A stretch of 64,000 nt of DNA from positions 29,949,883 through 30,013,882 of the forward strand of contig CM056376.1 of NCBI GenBank assembly GCA_029718625.1, in the 5' to 3' direction. This stretch comes from Synaphobranchus kaupii (Eukaryota; Chordata; Actinopteri; Anguilliformes; Synaphobranchidae). The notes under the pieces were generated by a model, which did no database searches, was not told the DNA's origin, and worked only from the letters and a program-made list of their open reading frames with translations. This document shows positions 58,601 to 64,000 of this stretch, one piece after another. Each line of letters starts with the position of its first letter. Position 1 is the first letter of the stretch. Made by a program: the position numbers and the translations under genes.

Positions 58601-61600
58601 CCAGAAGGAAAAGTCTGGAATAATACCTACCTCACCAACTCCATACACCTACAACAAGGTGAGCTTCTAATCACCAACTCCATACACCTACAAAAGGTGA
58701 GAATCTCCTCACCTGCTTTAACACAGAGCCTGCCAATTATCACCTGGTGTTCACACTTACCTGTGGAGCACTGCAGCGTACAGCTGGTTTTTATATACAG
58801 TGCATCCGGAAAGTATTCACAGCGCTTCACTTTTTCCACATTTTGTTCTGTTACAGCCTTATTCCAAAATTGATTAAATTCATTTTTTCCCTCAAAATTC
58901 TACACACAACACCCCATAATGACAATGTGAAAAAAGTTTTTTTGAGATTTTGGCAAATCTATTAAAAATAAAAAAATAAAATTTCTCATTTACATAAGTA
59001 TTCATACCCTTTGCTTTAACATATTTTTAAAGTATCATATTTCATATTTGGTCGCATATCCTTTACATGCTGTTACTTCCTGAAGTCTGTGACCATCAAC
59101 ATCAAAAAAACTGTCGATATCTTATTTTCAGGTACTGTTACAAGCGATACTATAACCTCTCTGCATTTGAATGGATCTCTATGGAAATTGGGGGGTGAGA
59201 CTAGATTCAGCTGTAAATTACACTGGTACAGTATGGAAGACATGGCTGGCTAAATGGCTGTAAGTTATCAAGGGTCTGAGCTATCAAACGAGCCCCAAAC
59301 CATCACTCTGTTGCCAGATATGGAGTAGATGTGGATGGATCACTTTAAGGGTTGTTTCTCCTGACTTTTTTTCCCATAGAGTTCTATAGGAAAATGAGTC
59401 CGGAGAAATAACCCTTGCAGTGATCCATCCACATCTACTCCATATCTGGCAACAGAGTGATGGTTTGGGGCTCGTTTGATAGCTCAGACCCTTGATAACT
59501 TACAGCCATTTAGCCAGCCATGTGTTCCATACTGTACCAGTGTAATTTACAGCTGAATCTAGTCTCACCCCCCAATGTCCATAGAGATCCATTCAAATGC
59601 AGAGAGGTTATAGTATCGCTTGTAACAGTACCTGAAAATAAGATATCGACAGTTTTTTTGATGTTGATGGTCACAGACTTCAGGAAGTAACAGCATGTAA
59701 AGGGTATGCGACCAAATATGAAATATGATACTTTAAAAATATGTTAAAGCAAAGGGTATGAATACTTATGTAAATGAGAAATTTTATTTTTTTATTTTTA
59801 ATAGATTTGCCAAAATCTCAAAAAAACTTTTTTCACATTGTCATTATGGGGTGTTGTGTGTAGAATTTTGAGGGAAAAAATGAATTTAATCAATTTTGGA
59901 ATAAGGCTGTAACAGAACAAAATGTGGAAAAAGTGAAGCGCTGTGAATACTTTCCGGATGCACTGTAAAAATAAACCAGGTGAGGTGAGTTAACTGTATA
60001 AAAAACTGTTTGAATTCATCGATTAAGTGCTCCATAAAAACGAATATCAGCAGACCCTGCCGTTCTCTCAGTGAGAGGGTGAAAACTACTGGTCTCTCGG
60101 GGAGAGAGTGAACACTACTGCCCTCTCGGGGAGAGAGTGAACACTACTGCCCTCTCGGGGAGAAAGTGAACACTACTGTCCTCTCGGGGAGAGAGTGAAC
60201 ACTACTGTCCTCTCGGGGAGAAAGTGAACACTACTGCCCTCTCGGGGAGAGAGTGAACACTACTGTCCTCTCGGGGAGAGAGTGAACAGTACTGTCCTCT
60301 CGGGGAGAGAGTGAACACTACTGTCCTCTCGGGGAGAGAGTGAACACTACTGTCCTCTCGGGGAGAGAGTGAACACTACTGTCCTCTCGGGGAGAGAGTG
60401 AACTTTACTGTCCTCTCGGGGAGAGAGTGAACATTACTGTCCTCTCGGGGAGAGAGTGAACACTACTGTCCTCTCGGGGAGAGAGTGAACACTACTGTCC
60501 TCTCGGGGAGAGAGTGAACACTACTGTCCTCTCGGGGAGAGAGTGAACTTTACTGTCCTCTCGGGGAGAGGGTGAACACTACTGTCCTCTCGGGGAGAGA
60601 GTGAACTTTACTGTCCTCTCGGGGAGAGAGTGAACACTACTCTCCTCTCGGGGAGAGAGTGAACATTACTGTCCTCTCGGGGAGAGAGTGAACACTACTG
60701 TCCTCTCGGGGAGAGAGTGAACACTACTCTCCTCTCGGGGAGAGAGTGAACATTACTGTCCTCTCGGGGAGAGAGTGAACACTACTGTCCTCTCGGGGAG
60801 AGAGTGAACACTACTGTCCTCTCGGGGAGAGAGTGAACTTTACTGTCCTCTCGGGGAGAGAGTGAACACTACTGTCCTCTCGGGGAGAGAGTGAACACTA
60901 CTGTCCTCTCGGGGAGAGAGTGAACTTTACTGTCCTCTCGGGGAGAGAGTGAACACTACTGTCCTCTCGGGGAGAGAGTGAACATTACTGTCCTCTCGGG
61001 GAGAGAGTGAACACTACTGTCCTCTCGGGGAGAGAGTGAACACTACTGTCCTCTCGGGGAGAGAGTGAACACTACTGTCCTCTCGGGGAGAGAGTGAACA
61101 CTACTGTCCTCTCGGGGAGAGAGTGAACACTACTGTCCTCTCGGGGAGAGAGTGAACATTACTGTCCTCTCGGGGAGAGAGTGAACACTACTGTCCTCTC
61201 GGGGAGAGAGTGAACATTACTGTCCTCTCGGGGAGAGAGTGAACACTACTGTCCTCTCGGGGAGAGAGTGAACATTACTGTCCCTCTCGGGGAGAGAGTG
61301 AACACTACTGTCCTCTCGGGGAGAGAGTGAACATTACTGTCCTCTCGGGGAGAGAGTGAACACTACTGTCCTCTCGGGGAGAGAGTGAACTTTACTGTCC
61401 TCTCGGGGAGAGAGTGAACATTACTGTCCTCTCGGGGAGAGAGTGAACACTACTGTCCTCTCGGGGAGAGAGTGAACACTACTGTCCTCTCGGGGAGAGA
61501 GTGAACACTACTGTCCTCTCGGGGAGAGAGTGAACACTACTGTCCTCTCGGGGAGAGGGTGAACACTACTGTCCTCTCGGGGAGAGAGTGAACACTACTG

Positions 61601-63540
61601 TCCTCTCGGGGAGAGGGTGAACACTACTGTCCTCTCGGGGAGAGAGTGAACATTACTGTCCTCTCGGGGAGAGAGTGAACACTACTGTCCTCTCGGGGAG
61701 AGAGTGAACACTACTGTCCTCTCGGGGAGAAAGTGAACACTACTGTCCTCTCGGGGAGAGAGTGAACACTACTCTCCTCTCGGGGAGAGAGTGAACACTA
61801 CTGTCCTCTCGGGGAGAGAGTGAACACTACTCTCCTCTCGGGGAGAGAGTGAACACTACTGTCCTCTCGGGGAGAGAGTGAACTTTACTGTCCTCTCGGG
61901 GAGAGAGTGAACATTACTGTCCTCTCGGGGAGAGAGTGAACACTACTGTCCTCTCGGGGAGAGAGTGAACATTACTGTCCTCTCGGGGAGAGAGTGAACA
62001 CTACTGTCCTCTCGGGGAGAGAGTGAACACTACTGTCCTCTCGGGGAGAGAGTGAACACTACTGTCCTCTCGGGGAGAGAGTGAACACTACTGTCCTCTC
62101 GGGGAGAGAGTGAACACTACTGTCCTCTCGGGGAGAGAGTGAACACTACTGTCCTCTCGGGGAGAGAGTGAACACTACTGGTCTCTCATTGGCCGTTTCC
62201 CAAGCTGATTGCTTATATTGACGGATCTGTTGGTCTCTGCTTTGAACTTCAAAGTAGACAACTATATTCATGTGTTAATAAACTGGCATATATGAAAATG
62301 GTACTAGCTGGTTTGAATTTGGCTTCGGAATCAGGTGTCATTTTGGTTCTGTCAAAATTGAGGAGCTGAATTTAAACTGAAGTAATTACTTGGAGAACCT
62401 TTGTGGAACAAGTTCATGGAGTGCTCATTGTTCAGTTCATGGAGTGGGGGCACAAATCAAGTTCCTGACACAACCTGCAACTGACCCCCAATCGCGTATA
62501 ACGTTGCTATAAAACTTCTGTTAGAGAAGGATGATCCTCTTATCTGTGGATCCAACCTGTATCCCCTCCCACTGCCCCTGTCCCCCCCCCCCCCTGCAGA
62601 GCTGTGACCTGTGGTCTCTGGGCGTGATCATCTACGTGATGCTGTGTGGATACCCGCCCTTCTACTCCAAGCACCACAGCCGAACCATCCCCAAAGACAT
62701 GCGCAAGAAGATCATGACCGGCAGCTTCGACTTCCCTGAGGACGAGTGGAGCCAGATCTCCGAGATGGCCAAGGACATTGTCCGCAAGTGTGTCACGGCG
62801 AGGGGGGGGGGGCTAACATCCAGAGAATCTTTTAGTTGGATACTGACCAAAACATGATCTCATATGAAAGGCTAATTTTGTTCTGAAAATTGGTGGAAAA
62901 TTTTTAATTTGACAAGAATAAGGGAAGATCACTAGGATTGAAAATATTGTCCAAACAAAAACATATTGTTTTGGGAGCATTGCTAATGTGTTAGTGTTGT
63001 CTTGTCATTTGTATTCTCACACTTCTGCGTGCTCAGTACTTCGATAAAGGTGTTGTGCACATGTGTGATTAAATTAAGTCAGTGCCTCGCATCTAAAAAA
63101 AAATGAGGATAACTGATAAATATATTTCCAAAGCATAGTAAGGTACTTTATAAATAATCATTTCATTGCCCATAGTAAGTTGAGACACAAATAAAAAAGT
63201 ACTTGAGCAATGGAAGTGGTAAATAATATAAGTATGAGTAATATATCATATGTGAAGTAAAGTGCTGGTTATTACAGGAGTGATGTATATGAAGTGAATG
63301 AGGATATAACCATGTTCAGAATTAGTGTGTTATTAGTGCCAGTCAGACAGGATCCTGCTGTGAGTTGGTGTTTGATGCGTACCCCCCCCCCCCCCCCCCC
63401 CCCCCCCACGCCCTCCCAGGCTGCTGAAGGTGAAGCCTGAGGAGCGTTTGACGATAGAGGGGGTACTGGCGCACCCCTGGCTCAACTGCACCGAGGCTCT
63501 GGACAATGTGCTGCCATCTGCCCAAATGATGATGGACAAG
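37632..63540 (+). CDS. mapkapk5: MAP kinase-activated protein kinase 5 (PRAK), 3' part outside window
   Basis: Ser/Thr kinase activated by p38-type and ERK3/ERK4 MAP kinases. Coding exons in the window: 37632-37667, 41589-41662, 51513-51588, 54890-54987, 55458-55568, 56680-56769, 57568-57664, 58578-58658, 62600-62787, 63420-63540. Kinase features, numbered as if the frame were unbroken: Gly loop 29-34 (GAGISG), Lys51 in ALKIL, catalytic HRDLKPEN with Asp148, DFG at 169-171, activation Thr182 in LMTPQFT, and VAPQ replacing the usual APE, all as in human PRAK. The protein breaks off at [10 protein letters not shown] (about residue 323), so the p38-docking and nuclear-localisation C-terminus is beyond the edge. 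Exon 5 carries two and exon 7 one single-base insertion in homopolymers that break the frame. Because splice sites and all else are conserved, assembly error is more likely than a dead gene. Confidence 0.94.
37668..39725. other. MAPKAPK5 intron 1, 5' part
   Basis: No gene or repeat family recognised in this stretch. Confidence 0.5.
39880..40155 (+). pseudogene. Penelope-like GIY-YIG endonuclease module, copy 1
   Basis: The frame runs from [16 protein letters not shown], with a Cys-x2-Cys and the KYVGET half of a GIY-YIG nuclease, through [13 protein letters not shown] and [16 protein letters not shown] to FPGGLNKRW and TAA. This is the C-terminal endonuclease of Penelope-like elements (nicks DNA for target-primed reverse transcription). 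No reverse transcriptase precedes it: the coding sequence starts abruptly at the minisatellite junction. About 100 bp of 3' UTR-like sequence with AATAAAGATTTTT follows. Confidence 0.72.
40734..41009 (+). pseudogene. Penelope-like GIY-YIG endonuclease module, copy 2
   Basis: Nearly the same 91-codon frame and the same left junction (GACTGGTTCTCACATAAAGT) as copy 1, 854 bp further on. Its 3' flank has two short extra segments (CGTCAACAC and a GGGCCCTCATAAGG-type piece) not in copy 1. Open to TAA but cut off from any reverse transcriptase. Confidence 0.72.
41589..41662 (+). CDS. mapkapk5: MAPKAPK5 exon 2 (residues 13-37)
   Basis: Encodes [20 protein letters not shown] and SGPV; glycine loop. 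The Arg codon is split AG/G; acceptor TTTGCTAG. Confidence 0.94.
41663..42677. other. MAPKAPK5 intron 2, 5' part
   Basis: No gene or repeat family recognised. Confidence 0.5.
42678..42717. repeat. (CTCC)n microsatellite
   Basis: About nine CTCC units after a C run. Confidence 0.9.
43316..44852. repeat. 32-bp minisatellite, about 48 copies
   Basis: Monomer about CTATCACACGCCCCTAATCA plus CCCTCTCACCAT, very uniform; the main variants are ATC/GTC/TTC before TATC and CCCC/CACC. No spacers between units, so it is a direct tandem array and not a CRISPR. Confidence 0.96.
45157..46388 (-). pseudogene. Tc1 transposase interrupted by a hAT MITE
   Basis: Starts [13 protein letters not shown] at 46388; helix-turn-helix and the first catalytic Asp ([11 protein letters not shown]) are upstream of the insertion. 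The MITE splits it before [12 protein letters not shown]. The second and third catalytic motifs ([18 protein letters not shown]) follow. A 1-bp deletion near 45179 also alters the last residues. Confidence 0.88.
45557..45761. mobile_element. hAT-type MITE (205 bp) in a Tc1 transposase
   Basis: A foldback element with ends CAGGGGTGTCCAATCTTA and its inverted copy. The exact 8-bp duplication CTCTATCA (45549-45556 and 45762-45769) marks the insertion into transposase coding sequence. Confidence 0.92.
46950..47123. repeat. 32-bp minisatellite, left block
   Basis: About five copies of a unit built on GGTTATAGCTGTGTGGTGTT, continuing on the other side of the hAT insertion at 47124-48583. Confidence 0.93.
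47124..48583. mobile_element. hAT-type element inserted in a 32-bp minisatellite
   Basis: Short end repeats TAGGCTTG and CAAGCCTA, and the exact 8-bp duplication ATAGCTGT, which is itself part of the minisatellite monomer. The interior (1460 bp) has subterminal GCCATCGCCGATGG motifs at both ends and no transposase frame. Confidence 0.85.
48584..50302. repeat. 32-bp minisatellite, right block, about 53 copies
   Basis: Same monomer as 46950-47123 with variants CAGTTGG, CAGTGGG and CAGCGGG arranged in higher-order patterns, e.g. a run of CAGCGGG copies at about 48860-49160. Confidence 0.95.
50303..51512. other. MAPKAPK5 intron 2, 3' part
   Basis: Only a short degenerate repeat of about 19-22 bp (ACTACGTCCATTATCA type) at about 50635-50745 is seen. 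No gene. Confidence 0.5.
51340..51354 (+). promoter_or_regulatory. CTCF-like motif in MAPKAPK5 intron 2
   Basis: CCACTAGGGGGCGCA matches the CTCF core consensus at every defined position. It lies 160 bp upstream of exon 3. Binding is inferred. Confidence 0.5.
51513..51588 (+). CDS. mapkapk5: MAPKAPK5 exon 3 (residues 37-62)
   Basis: Encodes [20 protein letters not shown] and KARNE with the ATP-binding Lys51; acceptor CTCCGGCAG after a short TG repeat; donor GTATAG is weak. Confidence 0.94.
51620..52386. repeat. 40-bp minisatellite, left block
   Basis: About 19 copies of TGACTACACGCTGTTTTATA plus CGTATTACACATGTATCTAC, beginning about 30 bp after the exon 3 donor. Some copies are shortened. 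Confidence 0.95.
52387..54027 (-). mobile_element. Tc1-like transposon inserted in the 40-bp minisatellite
   Basis: A 1641-bp element with ends CAGTCAAGCTGGAAAGTCTG and inverted counterpart. The flanking TA comes from ACATGTA of the monomer, and the array resumes in register on the other side. Confidence 0.94.
52607..53626 (-). pseudogene. Tc1 transposase with a single nonsense codon
   Basis: Exactly 340 codons including the stop, the normal size, with helix-turn-helix and all three DDE motifs in one frame. The only visible lesion is TAA at 53156-53158, where the sister copies have GAA (TKI-stop-LFGL versus TKIELFGL), just after the first catalytic Asp. The youngest-looking of the three copies of this family here. 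Confidence 0.9.
54028..54600. repeat. 40-bp minisatellite, right block
   Basis: About 14 copies in the same register and orientation as 51620-52386. Confidence 0.95.
54890..54987 (+). CDS. mapkapk5: MAPKAPK5 exon 4 (residues 63-95)
   Basis: Encodes [20 protein letters not shown] and [12 protein letters not shown]; Arg codon split AG/G with exon 5. Acceptor CTTCCCCAG. Confidence 0.94.
54988..55457. repeat. CA-rich intron 4 of MAPKAPK5
   Basis: Irregular ACAC and GCACAC-rich sequence (about 55010-55290), including a short duplicated AACCCAACACGCA block. No gene. Confidence 0.6.
55458..55568 (+). CDS. mapkapk5: MAPKAPK5 exon 5, two frameshifts (residues 95-131)
   Basis: Begins [20 protein letters not shown]. 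One extra C in the run at 55524-55526 and one extra A in the run at 55562-55565 break the frame. Removing both in thought restores the family pattern up to SQVTKQ and the phase of exon 6. The gate residues VMEMMEGGE are intact. Confidence 0.88.
55905..56500. repeat. 37-bp minisatellite, MAPKAPK5 intron 5
   Basis: About ten degenerate copies of AGCCTGGTCAGGCTCATAGT plus ACCGTGAGGTTATGAGC, split by the MITE at 56081-56274. Confidence 0.92.
56081..56274. mobile_element. hAT-type MITE (194 bp)
   Basis: Ends CAGAGGTGTAAAATCCAGG and CCTGGATTTTACACCTCTG are inverted repeats. The exact 8-bp duplication GTTATGAG is part of the surrounding minisatellite unit. Confidence 0.92.
56597..56670. repeat. TG-rich repeat next to the exon 6 acceptor
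   Basis: TG/CG units with few interruptions end about 10 bases before the acceptor AG at 56678-56679, replacing the usual pyrimidine tract. Confidence 0.9.
56680..56769 (+). CDS. mapkapk5: MAPKAPK5 exon 6, catalytic loop (residues 132-161)
   Basis: Encodes [20 protein letters not shown] and [10 protein letters not shown] with Asp148. Acceptor GAGCAG, donor GTGAGG, phase 0. Confidence 0.94.
56775..57180. repeat. GC-rich minisatellite, MAPKAPK5 intron 6
   Basis: About ten units of variable length (26-48 bp) sharing GGAAAGCCACACCCCTCTCA and G-rich spacers. It begins within 20 bp of the exon 6 donor. G-runs could form quadruplexes in the transcript. Confidence 0.93.
57181..57567. other. MAPKAPK5 intron 6, 3' part
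   Basis: AT-rich; a short CTCAACATTGTCTTA motif is repeated at 57175-57225. No gene. Confidence 0.5.
57568..57664 (+). CDS. mapkapk5: MAPKAPK5 exon 7, activation loop, frameshift (residues 162-193)
   Basis: Encodes [20 protein letters not shown], then TPQFT with Thr182. An extra C in the run at 57641-57645 shifts the frame just after QFT. Without it the exon would end YYVAPQ in the right phase for exon 8. Confidence 0.9.
58015..58577. repeat. Polypyrimidine CT/C-rich tract, MAPKAPK5 intron 7
   Basis: About 560 bases of almost only C and T on the + strand running into the exon 8 acceptor. Gives spurious Ser/Pro/Leu and Arg/Glu/Gly frames. Confidence 0.95.
58578..58658 (+). CDS. mapkapk5: MAPKAPK5 exon 8 (residues 194-220)
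   Basis: Encodes [20 protein letters not shown] and TPYTYNK, the insert after the activation segment typical of PRAK. Donor GTGAGC; the exon end and donor are repeated 39 bp downstream. Confidence 0.94.
58632..58709. repeat. 39-bp tandem duplication of an exon end and 5' splice site
   Basis: TCACCAACTCCATACACCTA occurs at 58632 and 58671, each followed by a donor (AACAAG/GTGAGC at 58658 and AAAAG/GTGAGA at 58696). Extension to the second donor would meet TAA at about 58668. Confidence 0.88.
58798..59965. mobile_element. Palindromic Tc1-family foldback element (1168 bp)
   Basis: Ends CAGTGCATCCGGAAAGTATT and its inverted copy, flanked by TA. The two halves are near-perfect reverse complements (arms about 580 bp) meeting at about 59381 with almost no loop. 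No transposase. Part of each arm matches the element at 10113-12172. Confidence 0.92.
60075..62182. repeat. 29-bp minisatellite, about 72 copies
   Basis: Monomer TCCTCTCGGGGAGAGAGTGA plus ACACTACTG, highly uniform. Each unit contains the near-dyad CTCTC-GGG-GAGAG. Edge copies are divergent (AGTGAGAGGGTG at the left, GGTCTCTCATTGG at the right). Confidence 0.96.
62183..62599. other. MAPKAPK5 intron 8, 3' end
   Basis: No gene; a C run at about 62582-62594 precedes the acceptor CCCTGCAG. Confidence 0.5.
62600..62787 (+). CDS. mapkapk5: MAPKAPK5 exon 9 (residues 221-283)
   Basis: Encodes [34 protein letters not shown] and onward to AKDIVR; Lys codon split AA/G with the non-consensus donor GTGTGT. 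Confidence 0.94.
62788..63380. other. MAPKAPK5 intron 9
   Basis: AT-rich; a G run lies at 62803-62812. No gene or named repeat. Confidence 0.5.
63381..63408. repeat. Poly(C) run before the exon 10 acceptor
   Basis: An uninterrupted run of about 27 C on the + strand, ending about 11 bases before the acceptor CTCCCAG. Confidence 0.9.
63420..63540 (+). CDS. mapkapk5: MAPKAPK5 exon 10 (residues 283-323)
   Basis: Encodes [20 protein letters not shown] and [15 protein letters not shown] to MMDK, the end of the kinase domain. Donor GTGTGT; the remaining C-terminal exons are outside the window. Confidence 0.94.
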
Positions 63541-63837
63541 GTGTGTGTGTGTGAGAGACACTGTCCTCCCTGTTAGTGCTGCTGTCTGTGCTTTCATCTA
63601 AACACATTTAGAGTGTACGATCATACATGTATACCAGCGCTAGCTGTCAATCCAGGAGCGCGCCGATAAGCGTGTGCTCTCCTCCAAAGCTCCGAACGTG
63701 ATGTCAGCCGCCGCTTCTTATCACACGTCGGCGCACACAGACATGAGTGTGAGGAAGATGCTTCTATGTGCTGCTTAAAGGACGCTGTCATTCAGACTGA
63801 AAACCTGTGGTGGTCAGTGCAGGAATCATGGTATCTG

Positions 63838-63932
63838 TCTGGTCTCTCTCTTTCTCTCTCTGGCCTTCTCTCTCTCTCTCTCTGGCCTTCTCTCTCTCTC
63901 TGGCCTTCTCTCTCTCTCTCTCTCTCTCTCTT
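63838..63932. repeat. CT-rich microsatellite
   Basis: TCTC runs broken by four TCTGGCCT or TCTGGTCT units, in MAPKAPK5 intron 10. Confidence 0.9.
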
Positions 63933-64000
63933 CAATTCAAATGCTTTACTGCTTGCCATATTTGAAAATGCATATTGCCAAAGGGTAATGATATCATAGT
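63933..64000. repeat. Possible LINE tail at window edge
   Basis: AATTCAAATGCTTTACTG followed by ATATTGCCAAAG resembles the reversed LINE tail at 30105-30155. Cut by the window end. Confidence 0.45.

Noticed and set aside
58001..58873. 290-codon Ser/Pro/Leu-rich frame
   Set aside because: Produced by the CT-rich tract; it crosses the exon 8 acceptor in a different frame from the kinase.
1..64000. tRNA, rRNA or tRNA-derived SINE genes
   Set aside because: I saw no convincing A/B box pair or cloverleaf by eye; short LINE-like tails do not qualify. A tRNAscan run would settle it.

Overview
The window is nuclear DNA of a vertebrate, almost certainly a ray-finned (teleost) fish. Its genes are split into short exons with GT/AG borders. 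The introns hold fish-type Tc1 and hAT transposons, an L2-clade LINE tail, a Penelope-like fragment, and many microsatellites and minisatellites. I cannot name the species. There is no prokaryotic, viral or CRISPR content.

Two protein genes lie head to tail on the + strand. ALDH2 (mitochondrial aldehyde dehydrogenase) is complete: 13 coding exons from 7003 to 33661 encode 518 residues with every catalytic residue intact, and a poly(A) signal lies at 34214. MAPKAPK5 (PRAK, a p38-activated kinase) is cut by the right edge: 10 coding exons from 37632 to 63540 cover the kinase domain to about residue 323. ALDH2 next to MAPKAPK5 is the order also found at human 12q24, so this is conserved synteny. 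The two proteins are not known to work together.

Layout: 1-3400, two near-identical Tc1 elements in a TA repeat; 3400-6900, intergenic DNA with one inverted-repeat element, then the ALDH2 promoter; 7003-33661, ALDH2 (introns 1, 3 and 4 are large and full of nested transposons); 34250-37000, intergenic; about 37000-37631, CpG-rich MAPKAPK5 promoter and 5' UTR; 37632 to the end, MAPKAPK5, where most introns carry their own simple or tandem repeat.

The more unusual signals are: (1) several of the large tandem arrays are broken by a mobile element whose insertion site can be read to the base; (2) a Tc1 element sits inside the target-site duplication of an older hAT element, which fixes their order; (3) a 1168-bp nearly perfect palindrome with Tc1 ends lies in MAPKAPK5 intron 8; (4) a 5' splice site has been tandemly duplicated in both genes; (5) three single-base insertions in homopolymers break the MAPKAPK5 frame in exons 5 and 7, most simply assembly errors; (6) two Penelope-type GIY-YIG endonuclease modules are embedded in a 33-bp minisatellite.
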